Positions 1-5,890 of a DNA stretch of 14,752 bases are shown here, piece after piece; position 1 is the first letter of the stretch, and every line of letters starts with the position of its first letter. The translations under genes and the position numbers were made by a program. The DNA is from an uncultured bacterium (lineage in GTDB: Bacteria; Patescibacteriota; CALEFQ01), in the NCBI GenBank assembly GCA_937877125.1, contig CALEFQ010000040.1, positions 1 through 14,752 of the forward strand. Reading direction: 5' to 3'. The notes below the pieces were generated by a model. That model worked only from the letters and a program-made list of their open reading frames with translations. It had not been told where the DNA came from and ran no database searches.

Positions 1-491
1 CCTTCAACGCCGGCGATGATCAGAATCCCCGCTAAAATCGGACTGACGCAAGGAGTCCAGCCGACCGAAAAAACAATTCCGCCGAAAAAAGACAACAGCC
101 AGGGAGCGAATCGACGCCGAGAAATAACCGCCAGACTTTTTCGATGAGGCGCATTAAGAAATGGAACCGGGAACAAACCGGTCATCACGATCCCTAGGAT
201 AATCATCACTACTCCGCCGATACTCATAAGCCAGGTGTCGGCCCGGTGCAACCACGAACTGAGCCAGCCGACGGAAGCCCCCAAAACGACAAAAACCAAA
301 GTGAACCCCAGAGCAAACCACAATGAACTGGCCAATAAACGCCCGGGCTGGCGAGATTTTTGATCCGCGGGAATTAGATTCACGCCCGCCAGCCAGGCCA
401 ACCAGGCCGGTAGAAGGACTACCACGCATGGAGAAAAAAACGACACCAGACCGCCGGTAAAAGCGGCAAAAATTGAGAGGGACTCATTCAT
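1..491 (-). CDS. ccdA: CcdA/DsbD-type thiol-disulphide transporter, 3' end cut by contig edge
   Basis: Integral membrane protein that passes reducing equivalents from cytoplasmic thioredoxin to proteins outside the membrane. About 163 residues are visible of a family length near 220 to 240; the C-terminus is lost at the contig edge. Reading from ATG at 491, the protein begins MNESLSIFAAFTGG and shows the family's two cysteine motifs: SPCVVVLLP with Cys22 in the first span and GWTPCVSPIL with Cys148 in the fourth. These are the redox pair of CcdA. Four hydrophobic spans are visible, at about 7-37, 52-75, 86-108 and 130-160. The start overlaps the 3' end of the glycosyltransferase gene by 8 bp (ATGAATGA), so translational coupling is likely. 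The partner oxidoreductase is not in the window. Confidence 0.88.
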   Translation of the reverse strand, partial: MNESLSIFAAFTGGLVSFFSPCVVVLLPAWLAWLAGVNLIPADQKSRQPGRLLASSLWFALGFTLVFVVLGASVGWLSSWLHRADTWLMSIGGVVMIILGIVMTGLFPVPFLNAPHRKSLAVISRRRFAPWLLSFFGGIVFSVGWTPCVSPILAGILIIAGVE

Positions 492-2076
492 GGACTTCCG
501 GAGTTATTTTTTTTATTTTGAGCAGGGGTGCGCCGTCAATGTTTAAAACATAGATCGGCTCCAGTGATTTAAAAGGATCATAATTAGCCTTGGTCAGGGC
601 CAGAGAATAATCAGGATTATCTTTTTCCTTGACAGCCTTAAGATCCGAACGTAAAAACGGGATGGCCATTTTATCGGTGGGTTGCACCGCGATCCGCGCA
701 TCGCCGGAAACGTTTTGATTCAACCACTCGGCCCCGCCCTTCATTTCAATTCCCCAATACCCGACTTCATAGTCAGGATAAGCACCGCCCATTCCGCCGA
801 TTAATTCATTGAAATAGTAAAGCTGATAAGGATGGATTAAAATCATTTTGTAAAAAATAGAACCGCCGCCAATAAATAAAATCACCGACCAAACAATGAG
901 AGCCAGGCGGCGGCCAGCGCCAGGAGAATATTTTTTGGCCAGCCAGTGATAAACGAAAGCCCCGCCCCCGCCCGCCAATACCGCCAGCGCCGGCACCACC
1001 AGGAAAAAATGCCGGATGCCGTCATAAACGCTGATGCGCAATAAAATAATCGACCCCAAAACTACCGTCAGCCAGACCGGGAAAAGAATCATAACCCGAT
1101 TCGTTTTCTGGATCGATTGCCTGACCGCTATGACCGAACCGATCACCGCTAATGCCAGAATCAATGCCGGCGTGACCCAAAACAGCATCACCGGTGCGTA
1201 ATGCCACGGCAAATCAGGCGCCGGCAGAATCTTGCCGGCATATTTGACCAATCCCGTCCAATCATAAGAGCCCACACTAACCACCGCTTCCCAGAAGCGA
1301 TTGAGCGGTGCCGGCCAAAGCCAGGGCCAAAAAGCCAGCATGGTACCAAAAGCAATAAACGGATAAGCGATGACGGCCCAGCCCCAGCGTTTAAATTTTT
1401 CTTTTAGAGAAAACGCTTTGCTTCTAGTTTTAAACCAATTCTTTATCAGATCGCGATCGGAAATCAAGATCCAGACCAGAATTATCAAAGGCACCCACAA
1501 AGCATTGGTCCGAACCGCCAAGGCCGCTCCTAAAACAGCGCCGGCCAAGATAAATTGCCACCATTTCTTTCTCGACCAGGCCCAAACAAAAAGCATCATC
1601 GCCAGAGCGGCTAGTGCCGCCACCGGTAAATCCTTCGGGTTTCCCTGGCTCTCGCCGATAAAGCGCGGAAAAAGCAACAGGAAAATCGACGATAAGAAAG
1701 CCGTCAGCGTCCCACCCGCTAAATACCCCAAACCGTAAACAGCTCCTAATAAAATCGCGCCGAAAATAACCAGCGGAACATGGTGCGCCGCCACCTCATT
1801 TAGCCAATTTAGCTTATCGGTAAAAATCATTTTACTCCCCTGCCCCAAAAGATCAGCCAGGGGGCCATAGTATTTCAAGTTATGATTGGTCTCGATCTGA
1901 TCAATAGGAGCCTGGCCGGTGATCACTTGCCAATTAATTTCACCGTTGCGCCAATGGACGCTTTCGTCCCAAGTCTCGCCGTAATCATTGAGATTAAGAA
2001 AATTCACTACCAAAAAAACTGCCGCCAGGACCGCCGCTAACAGAAAAACAAAAACCTTGGTTTCGTAGAAACGCAT
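484..2076 (-). CDS. GT-C membrane glycosyltransferase (ArnT/PMT-like)
   Basis: Predicted polytopic glycosyltransferase of 530 aa that would use a lipid-phosphate-linked sugar outside the membrane. The first span (about 7-27) is followed by an external loop with YGETWDESVHW. Asp37-Glu38 fits the acidic catalytic pair of GT-C enzymes (PMT, ArnT, family 39/83). A second loop carries GESQGNPKDLP before a helix pair and a basic turn. Roughly ten hydrophobic segments precede a short soluble C-terminal part beginning near QLYYFNELIGGMGG. That motif recurs as YLAYFNEFIGARG in the larger glycosyltransferase further right, so the two are probably distant paralogues. The start ATG lies 17 bp after the two-span protein gene with only a weak AAAG upstream. 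The 3' end overlaps ccdA by 8 bp. Acceptor and sugar cannot be told from sequence. Confidence 0.82.
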   Translation of the reverse strand: MRFYETKVFVFLLAAVLAAVFLVVNFLNLNDYGETWDESVHWRNGEINWQVITGQAPIDQIETNHNLKYYGPLADLLGQGSKMIFTDKLNWLNEVAAHHVPLVIFGAILLGAVYGLGYLAGGTLTAFLSSIFLLLFPRFIGESQGNPKDLPVAALAALAMMLFVWAWSRKKWWQFILAGAVLGAALAVRTNALWVPLIILVWILISDRDLIKNWFKTRSKAFSLKEKFKRWGWAVIAYPFIAFGTMLAFWPWLWPAPLNRFWEAVVSVGSYDWTGLVKYAGKILPAPDLPWHYAPVMLFWVTPALILALAVIGSVIAVRQSIQKTNRVMILFPVWLTVVLGSIILLRISVYDGIRHFFLVVPALAVLAGGGGAFVYHWLAKKYSPGAGRRLALIVWSVILFIGGGSIFYKMILIHPYQLYYFNELIGGMGGAYPDYEVGYWGIEMKGGAEWLNQNVSGDARIAVQPTDKMAIPFLRSDLKAVKEKDNPDYSLALTKANYDPFKSLEPIYVLNIDGAPLLKIKKITPEVHE

Positions 2077-2093
2077 TAGTCTTTACTAAAAAA

Positions 2094-2363
2094 TTACCGG
2101 CCTAATTTTTTATTAAGCCACCAGCGCTTGAAAAGTGGAACCGTCAGGGTTGATAAGACAAAGGCCAGCGCCGGCACAATCGCGTTAAGGAAAGGATCCG
2201 GCAGTTTGGCGAACCAGAAAAAAACCACGACTACGAAGTAAGTCAAAAACAGGATGATGACCTTGCGCAGCCAGCTGGTTTCCCAGGCCTTGTCTAATTC
2301 TACCCGCCGGTTCCTTTTTTTTATTTGCTCGATTTCCGCTTGTAATTGATCTAGTGTGGGCAT
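2094..2363 (-). CDS. Small two-span membrane protein, function unknown
   Basis: 89-aa protein I cannot assign a function. Residues 3-27 are charged and heptad-like (LDQLQAEIEQIKKRNRR), probably a short coiled coil on the cytoplasmic side. Two hydrophobic stretches follow, at about 34-51 (VIILFLTYFVVVVFFWF) and 57-77, then a basic tail FKRWWLNKKLGR that should stay inside. Similar small proteins seem common in Patescibacteria genomes, but that is from memory. It heads a likely transcript with the glycosyltransferase 17 bp downstream and ccdA after it. A promoter-like pair sits just beyond the prx stop codon. There is no SD before the ATG, and a 13-bp hairpin ends 11 bases upstream of it. Confidence 0.7.
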   Translation of the reverse strand: MPTLDQLQAEIEQIKKRNRRVELDKAWETSWLRKVIILFLTYFVVVVFFWFAKLPDPFLNAIVPALAFVLSTLTVPLFKRWWLNKKLGR

Positions 2364-2374
2364 AATCTAATATT

Positions 2375-2408
2375 AATACCAGGAGAAGCGTCAGTTTCTC
2401 CTGGTATT
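2375..2408 (-). terminator. Perfect 13-bp hairpin between prx and the two-span gene
   Basis: AATACCAGGAGAA at 2375-2387 pairs perfectly with 2396-2408 around an 8-base loop. It lies 27 bp past the prx stop. On the transcribed strand only a broken T/A-rich stretch (TAATATTA) follows, so it is a weak or atypical intrinsic terminator. The true T-run is on the opposite strand. It overlaps the -10 of the putative promoter for the next gene. Confidence 0.55.
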
Positions 2409-2434
2409 TTAGCGCTCGGGCTTGATTTTATCAA
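2406..2434 (-). promoter_or_regulatory. Sigma70-like promoter for the two-span/GT/ccdA operon
   Basis: TTGATA (2434-2429), a 17-bp spacer and TAAAAT (2411-2406). The -35 begins directly after the prx stop codon. Initiation would fall near 2399, inside the 5' arm of the hairpin at 2375-2408, so only a shortened stem would remain in the new transcript. Confidence 0.5.
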
Positions 2435-2959
2435 TTATTTTGACTTTCCTAGTGTCTTTTTCTTTTCAGACCATTCAATCGGACACATGGCCCCAGTCTG
2501 TAACGCCTTGAGCACCCGCAAGGTCTCGGTAACGCTCCGGCCGACATTCAGGTCGTGGACCACCTGATACTGCAAAATGCCGCGCGGATCAATCACGAAA
2601 GTACCCCGCAAGGCCACGCCTTTGTCTTCCAATAACACGCCGTATTGGCGGCTAACTTCCTTAGTAATGTCGCTCAAGAGCGGGAAATCCAGCTCGCCTA
2701 AATCACTTTTTATCCAGGCCTGGTGAGAATAGACGCTGTCGGTACTGATCCCGAAAACCCGGGCATTCAGCATCGCGAATTCATCGAGACGCCGGTTAAA
2801 TTCCTTGATTTCCGTGGGACAGACAAAAGTAAAGTCCAACGGGTAGAAGAAAATTACGGTCCATTTCGATTGGCCGGGCAGCGGCCGGAATTTTTTGATC
2901 TGCCCCTTGAGGACGCCCTGCAGAGAAAACTCCGGGGCCGGCTTACTTACTTGAATCAT
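2435..2959 (-). CDS. Typical 2-Cys peroxiredoxin (AhpC/Prx1)
   Basis: Cytoplasmic thiol peroxidase of 174 aa that reduces hydrogen peroxide and organic hydroperoxides. The peroxidatic motif FYPLDFTFVCPTE places Cys47 correctly, with the supporting Pro and Thr of PxxxTxxC. Arg118 in ALRGTFVIDPRG is the active-site arginine. Resolving Cys159 is in AMCPIEW, equivalent to the usual VCPxxW, so this is the dimeric 2-Cys type. No GGLG motif was noticed, although the YF-type tail region is present only as a short basic end. The start ATG lies 17 bp inside the perR reading frame, in a different frame, so the pair is co-transcribed and probably translationally coupled. Peroxide induction through PerR is the expected regulation. 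No AhpF or thioredoxin reductase is in the window. Confidence 0.95.
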   Translation of the reverse strand: MIQVSKPAPEFSLQGVLKGQIKKFRPLPGQSKWTVIFFYPLDFTFVCPTEIKEFNRRLDEFAMLNARVFGISTDSVYSHQAWIKSDLGELDFPLLSDITKEVSRQYGVLLEDKGVALRGTFVIDPRGILQYQVVHDLNVGRSVTETLRVLKALQTGAMCPIEWSEKKKTLGKSK

Positions 2960-3350
2960 ATTTTTCCTTTATTATTTGATAATTTTTACATTTGGGGCAA
3001 TAACCGCGGACCGTGATATCCACATCGACAATCTTGAATTTGCCGTGGCGGCTTAATCCCTGGCGCAAAGCGGTATAACGTCCGAAATCGTCGTAAACGC
3101 GACCGCATTTCAGGCAAACGAAATGCTGATGATCTTTCAGATCGGCATCATATCGCAAACATTCGCGGTCAAAACATAATTCCTTGATTTGCCCCTGTGC
3201 AGTCAGCTGCTTCAGATTCCGATAGACAGTCCCGAAGCTGATCGACGGAACCCTGTCTTTAACCGCCGCGAAAACAGTTTCCGCCGAAGGATGAGTTTTG
3301 ACGGATTTTATATAATCTAGAATAACTTGTTTTTGTATCGTTTGGCGCAT
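2943..3350 (-). CDS. perR: Fur-family peroxide regulator, PerR-like
   Basis: 135-aa metal-dependent repressor. The N-terminal winged helix includes HPSAETVFAAVKDR and SFGTVYRNLKQL, the Fur-family recognition helix. The structural zinc site is made by Cys79/Cys82 (FVCLKCG) and Cys118/Cys121 (GYCPKC). Residues that bind the sensing metal in Bacillus PerR have counterparts here: His20 (HPSAE), Asp68 (RYD), His74 and His76 (DHQHF) and Asp87 or Asp88. This, together with the peroxiredoxin gene overlapping its 3' end by 17 bp, favours PerR over Fur or Zur. It is shorter than usual at the N-terminus. The gene is preceded by a promoter embedded in an 18-bp inverted repeat, the likely autoregulatory operator. 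There is no clear SD, and the predicted leader is about 22 nt. Confidence 0.88.
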   Translation of the reverse strand: MRQTIQKQVILDYIKSVKTHPSAETVFAAVKDRVPSISFGTVYRNLKQLTAQGQIKELCFDRECLRYDADLKDHQHFVCLKCGRVYDDFGRYTALRQGLSRHGKFKIVDVDITVRGYCPKCKNYQIIKEKYDSSK

Positions 3351-3360
3351 ATTTTTATTA

Positions 3361-3404
3361 ATAATAATTCCTATTTAGAGAATAACCTAAATAGGAATTA
3401 TTAT
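3361..3404. repeat. 18-bp perfect inverted repeat, likely PerR operator
   Basis: ATAATAATTCCTATTTAG (3361-3378) is repeated in inverse orientation at 3387-3404 with an 8-base spacer. It ends 11 bp before the perR start codon. It spans the putative -10 and touches the -35, so a bound dimer or pair of dimers would block transcription. The outer A/T-rich arms resemble a degenerate Per box, but the central CCTATTTAG is not Per-box consensus. Confidence 0.75.
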
Positions 3405-3407
3405 CAA
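3379..3407 (-). promoter_or_regulatory. perR-prx promoter inside the inverted repeat
   Basis: TTGATA (3407-3402), 17-bp spacer and TATTCT (3384-3379). The -10 lies exactly in the spacer of the palindrome and the -35 overlaps its outer end. This geometry suits repression by a factor binding the repeat. Confidence 0.6.
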
Positions 3408-3455
3408 TAAAGTTATCCACAGCCGCCGCTCTGGTAGCAACACTATGCCAGCGGA

Positions 3456-4709
3456 TTATTTAGAGGCAAAAGGATTTTTTTTGATCCATTCCTGATAAAG
3501 CGCTGTCTGGCTCCAAGCTGACCACGGTATTGAAGGATGAACCGTTTTGCCGCCGAACTTGATGGCCCGAGCAATCGCCGGAATCGGATAGCCGCCGTAG
3601 ACATAGGCGTCCACCAGCGTACTCCAGTTTTTTTCGGAAACCGGGATCCGGCCAGCCCCAAAATAATTTTCCAGTCCCCGCCTTAGCTCGACCGCTTTGG
3701 CTGAAAGGCGGCCGGGAATCATTTCGAATTGGTTATAGGGGCCTTTCATTATACTGGCATACCACCAGAAAACTGGCTTCGGATCCATCGAGCGATCAAT
3801 CAGGCCGAAATGGTCCTCATAAGAATTGCCGGTTTCCCGATCCCGATAGGTGTAAAGAAAGATTTTGTTCACATAAGGAAGATTGGCCACGTAGGGAACT
3901 TTTTTCATCAGGTATTCTTTCTGCAGACTTTCGCTCACTCCCCCTTCGGTCGAACACCCCATTTCAGTTACCCAAATTTTTTCATTGGGATTGTATTTTT
4001 TTATTACGTTATTATAAAGATTGTCCAGACTATCCTCCAATTCCCGGTTGGTCGAGTCATCCCGGTAATCGCGACAATGATAAAGATGCAGTGCCAAGGC
4101 GTCAAAATGCCCGCGGCTGGTCTCATAAAGCTCTTTGATAAAAGACTCGTTGGGATAGGAAATCCCTGCGGTCAAGACAGTGGCGCTGGGATCAACTTCC
4201 TTAATGACTTCATAAGCCGACCACAAAATTTTGCGGTAATTAGCCATCGTGTTCGGCTGGAGAAAGTCTCGCGAATCCGGTTCATTCCAAACTTGCCAGA
4301 CATGGATCGACGATTTATAACGTTCCACCAGAAAACGGATATAGCGTTTCCAGCGTCCGATATCTGATATCTGGAATTGTTTATCGGCTTCCGGACCATA
4401 AGCCAGCATGCCAACAACATTGATACCGTTATTTTTGTAACGATCCACCACGTAATCATAGCGGGCCAGCCAGGCGTCGTTATTGTCTTCTAATAATTTG
4501 GTATAAAAATGCTCGCGCACCCACTTGGTGCCGGTATTCTTTAAAAAACTTTCCGTCCGACCGTTGGCATCAAAAGCGTCCAAGGCCCAGTGGACATTGA
4601 CTCCCAGTTGGCTCTTGTAAAGAGGCTTGGCCTGCACCAGTGCCGGGCAAAGAGTGAAGCTAAAAAAGCCTATCAATATAATCGCTAGAATTTTTTTCAT
4701 AGTAAGCAT
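3456..4709 (-). CDS. Secreted clan GH-A-like glycoside hydrolase
   Basis: 417-aa predicted exported (beta/alpha)8-barrel glycosidase. A signal peptide is visible: basic start MKK, hydrophobic core and a site near ALVQA|KP at 27. VWQVWNEPD gives Glu143 as acid/base (WNEP, end of strand 4) and KIWVTEMGCST gives Glu249 as nucleophile (strand 7), the clan GH-A retaining pair. YGP after strand 3 and HLYH after strand 6 also fit. The family (GH5, GH39, GH42 or GH30-like) cannot be fixed, nor the substrate. After about residue 335 a separate 70-residue C-terminal part contains NWSTLVDAYVYGGYP and GGKTVHPSIPWSAW. It looks like a small accessory domain of the kind seen in Patescibacteria secreted proteins (from memory). 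Start may be ATG at 4709 or in-frame ATG at 4700; neither has an SD. It appears monocistronic. Confidence 0.82.
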   Translation of the reverse strand: MLTMKKILAIILIGFFSFTLCPALVQAKPLYKSQLGVNVHWALDAFDANGRTESFLKNTGTKWVREHFYTKLLEDNNDAWLARYDYVVDRYKNNGINVVGMLAYGPEADKQFQISDIGRWKRYIRFLVERYKSSIHVWQVWNEPDSRDFLQPNTMANYRKILWSAYEVIKEVDPSATVLTAGISYPNESFIKELYETSRGHFDALALHLYHCRDYRDDSTNRELEDSLDNLYNNVIKKYNPNEKIWVTEMGCSTEGGVSESLQKEYLMKKVPYVANLPYVNKIFLYTYRDRETGNSYEDHFGLIDRSMDPKPVFWWYASIMKGPYNQFEMIPGRLSAKAVELRRGLENYFGAGRIPVSEKNWSTLVDAYVYGGYPIPAIARAIKFGGKTVHPSIPWSAWSQTALYQEWIKKNPFASK

Positions 4710-4724
4710 GTTAATTTGGTAATT

Positions 4725-4753
4725 ATTTTATCATAGTCTCGCGATTAAGCCAA
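4725..4753 (-). promoter_or_regulatory. Extended -10 promoter for the glycoside hydrolase
   Basis: TTGGCT (4753-4748), 17-bp spacer and TAAAAT (4730-4725), with TG one base before the -10 (TGATAAAAT). Predicted initiation near 4718 leaves a leader of about 10 to 20 nt without SD. Confidence 0.6.
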
Positions 4754-4773
4754 GGCAGAAACCGGCCGATGAA

Positions 4774-4843
4774 ACAAAAACTTCCCCCCACACTCAGGCA
4801 TTGGAAGGTCATTTCAAATCCTGAGTGTGGGGGGAGTTTTTGT
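4774..4843 (-). terminator. Long bidirectional intrinsic terminator
   Basis: Arm 4774-4798 pairs with 4820-4843 over 24 bp with a single unpaired T. It includes a run of six G:C pairs and ACAAAAAC/GTTTTTGT ends. The 21-base loop can pair further. On the minus strand TTTTTGTTT follows, so it ends the 35-aa peptide transcript. The mirrored T-run would also stop plus-strand transcription. Confidence 0.88.
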
Positions 4844-4861
4844 ATGAGAATAATACAAAGA

Positions 4862-4969
4862 CTATTTCTGACCGCCGTCTTTTTTCTTCAAACCGGACAG
4901 CATATAAAGCGCCACAACGACTCCCACAGCCGCGACGATAATCATGGTAACCCAAGCAAAATCTAACAT
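4862..4969 (-). CDS. 35-aa single-span membrane peptide
   Basis: A short ORF starting at ATG 4969 and ending with TAG encodes MLDFAWVTMIIVAAVGV followed by VVALYMLSGLKKKDGGQK. Residues 7-26 form one hydrophobic span with glycine and alanine on it. The KKK tail predicts an N-out, C-in orientation. The family is not recognised. Support for a real gene comes from context: a good promoter (4999-5027) lies 30 bp upstream and a strong terminator 19 bp downstream, with nothing else between them, so the transcript encodes only this peptide. There is no SD; the leader is A-rich (AAACAAAAACA before ATG). It could be a small stress or envelope-complex peptide. A noncoding RNA that happens to contain an ORF is less likely given the clean membrane-span pattern. 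Confidence 0.65.
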   Translation of the reverse strand: MLDFAWVTMIIVAAVGVVVALYMLSGLKKKDGGQK

Positions 4970-4998
4970 TGTTTTTGTTTAAATGTTTAATTATTCAG

Positions 4999-5027
4999 AT
5001 AATAGCACATAGCGGCCGGACGTGCAA
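4999..5027 (-). promoter_or_regulatory. Extended -10 promoter for the 35-aa peptide
   Basis: TTGCAC (5027-5022), 17-bp spacer and TATTAT (5004-4999) with TG at the extended position (TGCTATTAT). Initiation would be near 4992, giving a leader of about 23 nt. In the rest of the gap up to 5117 I see only a small GCGGT/ACCGC stem (5055-5074) and no clear terminator for the upstream amidotransferase. Confidence 0.6.
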
Positions 5028-5117
5028 ACCGCTTGGGGATAGTCGAGATTATTCGCGGTATCTGCCCGCACCGCTGGCACCCCAAATGTTCGCCGGACTG
5101 TAGCTACTTAATTTTTT

Positions 5118-5804
5118 TTATAAACTTAGGAACCTGGGGATGATTGATTTTACCGCCGGCGGCGATTCCACCATCGAAGAAACGATCTTTTGAACGGTTT
5201 CTGCGTCATAGCGCTCGTCATAGAAATCCAGGTAGGTTTTTATGGAATTTTGATTATGTTCGGGATGAAATTGGAGTCCAAACAAAGGCAACGTCCGGTG
5301 CGCGATAATTTGAATCGGACAACTGGCACTAGAACCAAGGCTCCTGAAGCCCGCAGGCAAATGGGTAACAAAATCGCTATGCGCCTCATTGGCCAAGAAA
5401 GACCGGGGTAAAAAATCAAAAAAAGTACCGGCGGTATTTCGCGTCGCTATTTTTACCGCTCCTAGTTCGGCCCGGTTTTTATTTTTCACGATTTTTCCTC
5501 CGCCGGTGAAAGCCAAAAAATGCAGGCCAAAGCAAATTCCTAGAAACGGGATTTCAGCCCGCCGACACCAAGCAACAACTTTTCGGCCCGCCGGGAACCA
5601 GGACTGTTCCCCGTCGCTGACGTTGGTGCTGCTGCCGGTCATAATGACATGACTGACCCCGTTTAACTCCGGCAAACGACGCGCGGTCAAAAAATTATGG
5701 CTAAGAAACTTATTTGGTGGAAGGTTTGTCTGCCTGATGATTAGTTTTTTTTCAAAATCAGCCAGCCCGGCTTCACGCGTCTGTAAAATCAAAATTTTCT
5801 CCAT
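5118..5804 (-). CDS. Class I glutamine amidotransferase (GMP-synthase-like)
   Basis: 228-aa stand-alone GATase1 domain that hydrolyses glutamine to ammonia for a partner enzyme, or acts on another gamma-glutamyl substrate. The catalytic triad is clear: nucleophile Cys91 in FLGICFGLHFLAF, His180 and Glu182 in GLQFHPEHN. The oxyanion-side motif is HVIMTGSSTNVSD (about 52-64), an unusual Ser-Ser-Thr version of the common SGGP loop. The frame stays open well upstream, but the MEKILILQTREAG start at 5804 matches the family's first beta strand, and the upstream extension would overlap the ATP-grasp gene. It follows that ligase by 86 nt, a gap holding three palindromes, so it may be co-transcribed and its ammonia used there. 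That pairing is inference. No SD precedes the start. Confidence 0.85.
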   Translation of the reverse strand: MEKILILQTREAGLADFEKKLIIRQTNLPPNKFLSHNFLTARRLPELNGVSHVIMTGSSTNVSDGEQSWFPAGRKVVAWCRRAEIPFLGICFGLHFLAFTGGGKIVKNKNRAELGAVKIATRNTAGTFFDFLPRSFLANEAHSDFVTHLPAGFRSLGSSASCPIQIIAHRTLPLFGLQFHPEHNQNSIKTYLDFYDERYDAETVQKIVSSMVESPPAVKSIIPRFLSL

Positions 5805-5806
5805 AG

Positions 5807-5818
5807 GTAAATATTTAC
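5807..5818. repeat. 12-bp palindrome abutting the amidotransferase start
   Basis: GTAAATATTTAC is a perfect palindrome ending two bases before the ATG at 5804. It occupies the place of an SD, so it could be an operator or a translation-control element. It could also be chance in A/T-rich sequence. Confidence 0.5.
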
Positions 5819-5825
5819 GGACAAT

Positions 5826-5882
5826 TTCGCGGGCACAAAATTTGCGCCCGCGAAGTTGAGGGGTAAAGATAACTTTACCCCT
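5826..5882 (-). promoter_or_regulatory. Tandem hairpins between ATP-grasp and amidotransferase genes
   Basis: On the transcribed strand an AGGGGTAAAG/CTTTACCCCT stem of 10 bp with a TTAT loop (5882-5859) is followed 4 bases later by a GC-rich TTCGCGGGC/GCCCGCGAA stem of 9 bp (5854-5826). The second loop is nearly self-pairing. Neither has a T-run, so ordinary intrinsic termination is unlikely. RNA processing, pausing or differential expression of the two genes are possible roles. Confidence 0.6.
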
Positions 5883-5890
5883 GAAGATAG

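Noticed and set aside
154..429. 91-codon minus-strand frame at the left end
   Set aside because: An alternate frame over ccdA. The other frame gives the hydrophobic spans and both SPC and TPC cysteine motifs.
3413..3421. Perfect DnaA box TTATCCACA upstream of perR
   Set aside because: Only one copy is present, with no second box or AT-rich unwinding region and no dnaA/dnaN nearby. A single 9-mer match in a window this size is easily chance.
3431..3451. Possible terminator after the glycoside hydrolase (CTGG...CCAG)
   Set aside because: The stem is only four pairs plus a bulged three, with no T-run on the transcribed strand.
3729..4367. 212-codon open frame on the plus strand
   Set aside because: Antisense shadow of the glycoside hydrolase gene, which has a signal peptide and both catalytic glutamates in its own frame.
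5055..5074. GCGGT/ACCGC hairpin after the amidotransferase
   Set aside because: Five-bp stem, no T-run and 43 bp past the stop; insufficient for a terminator call.
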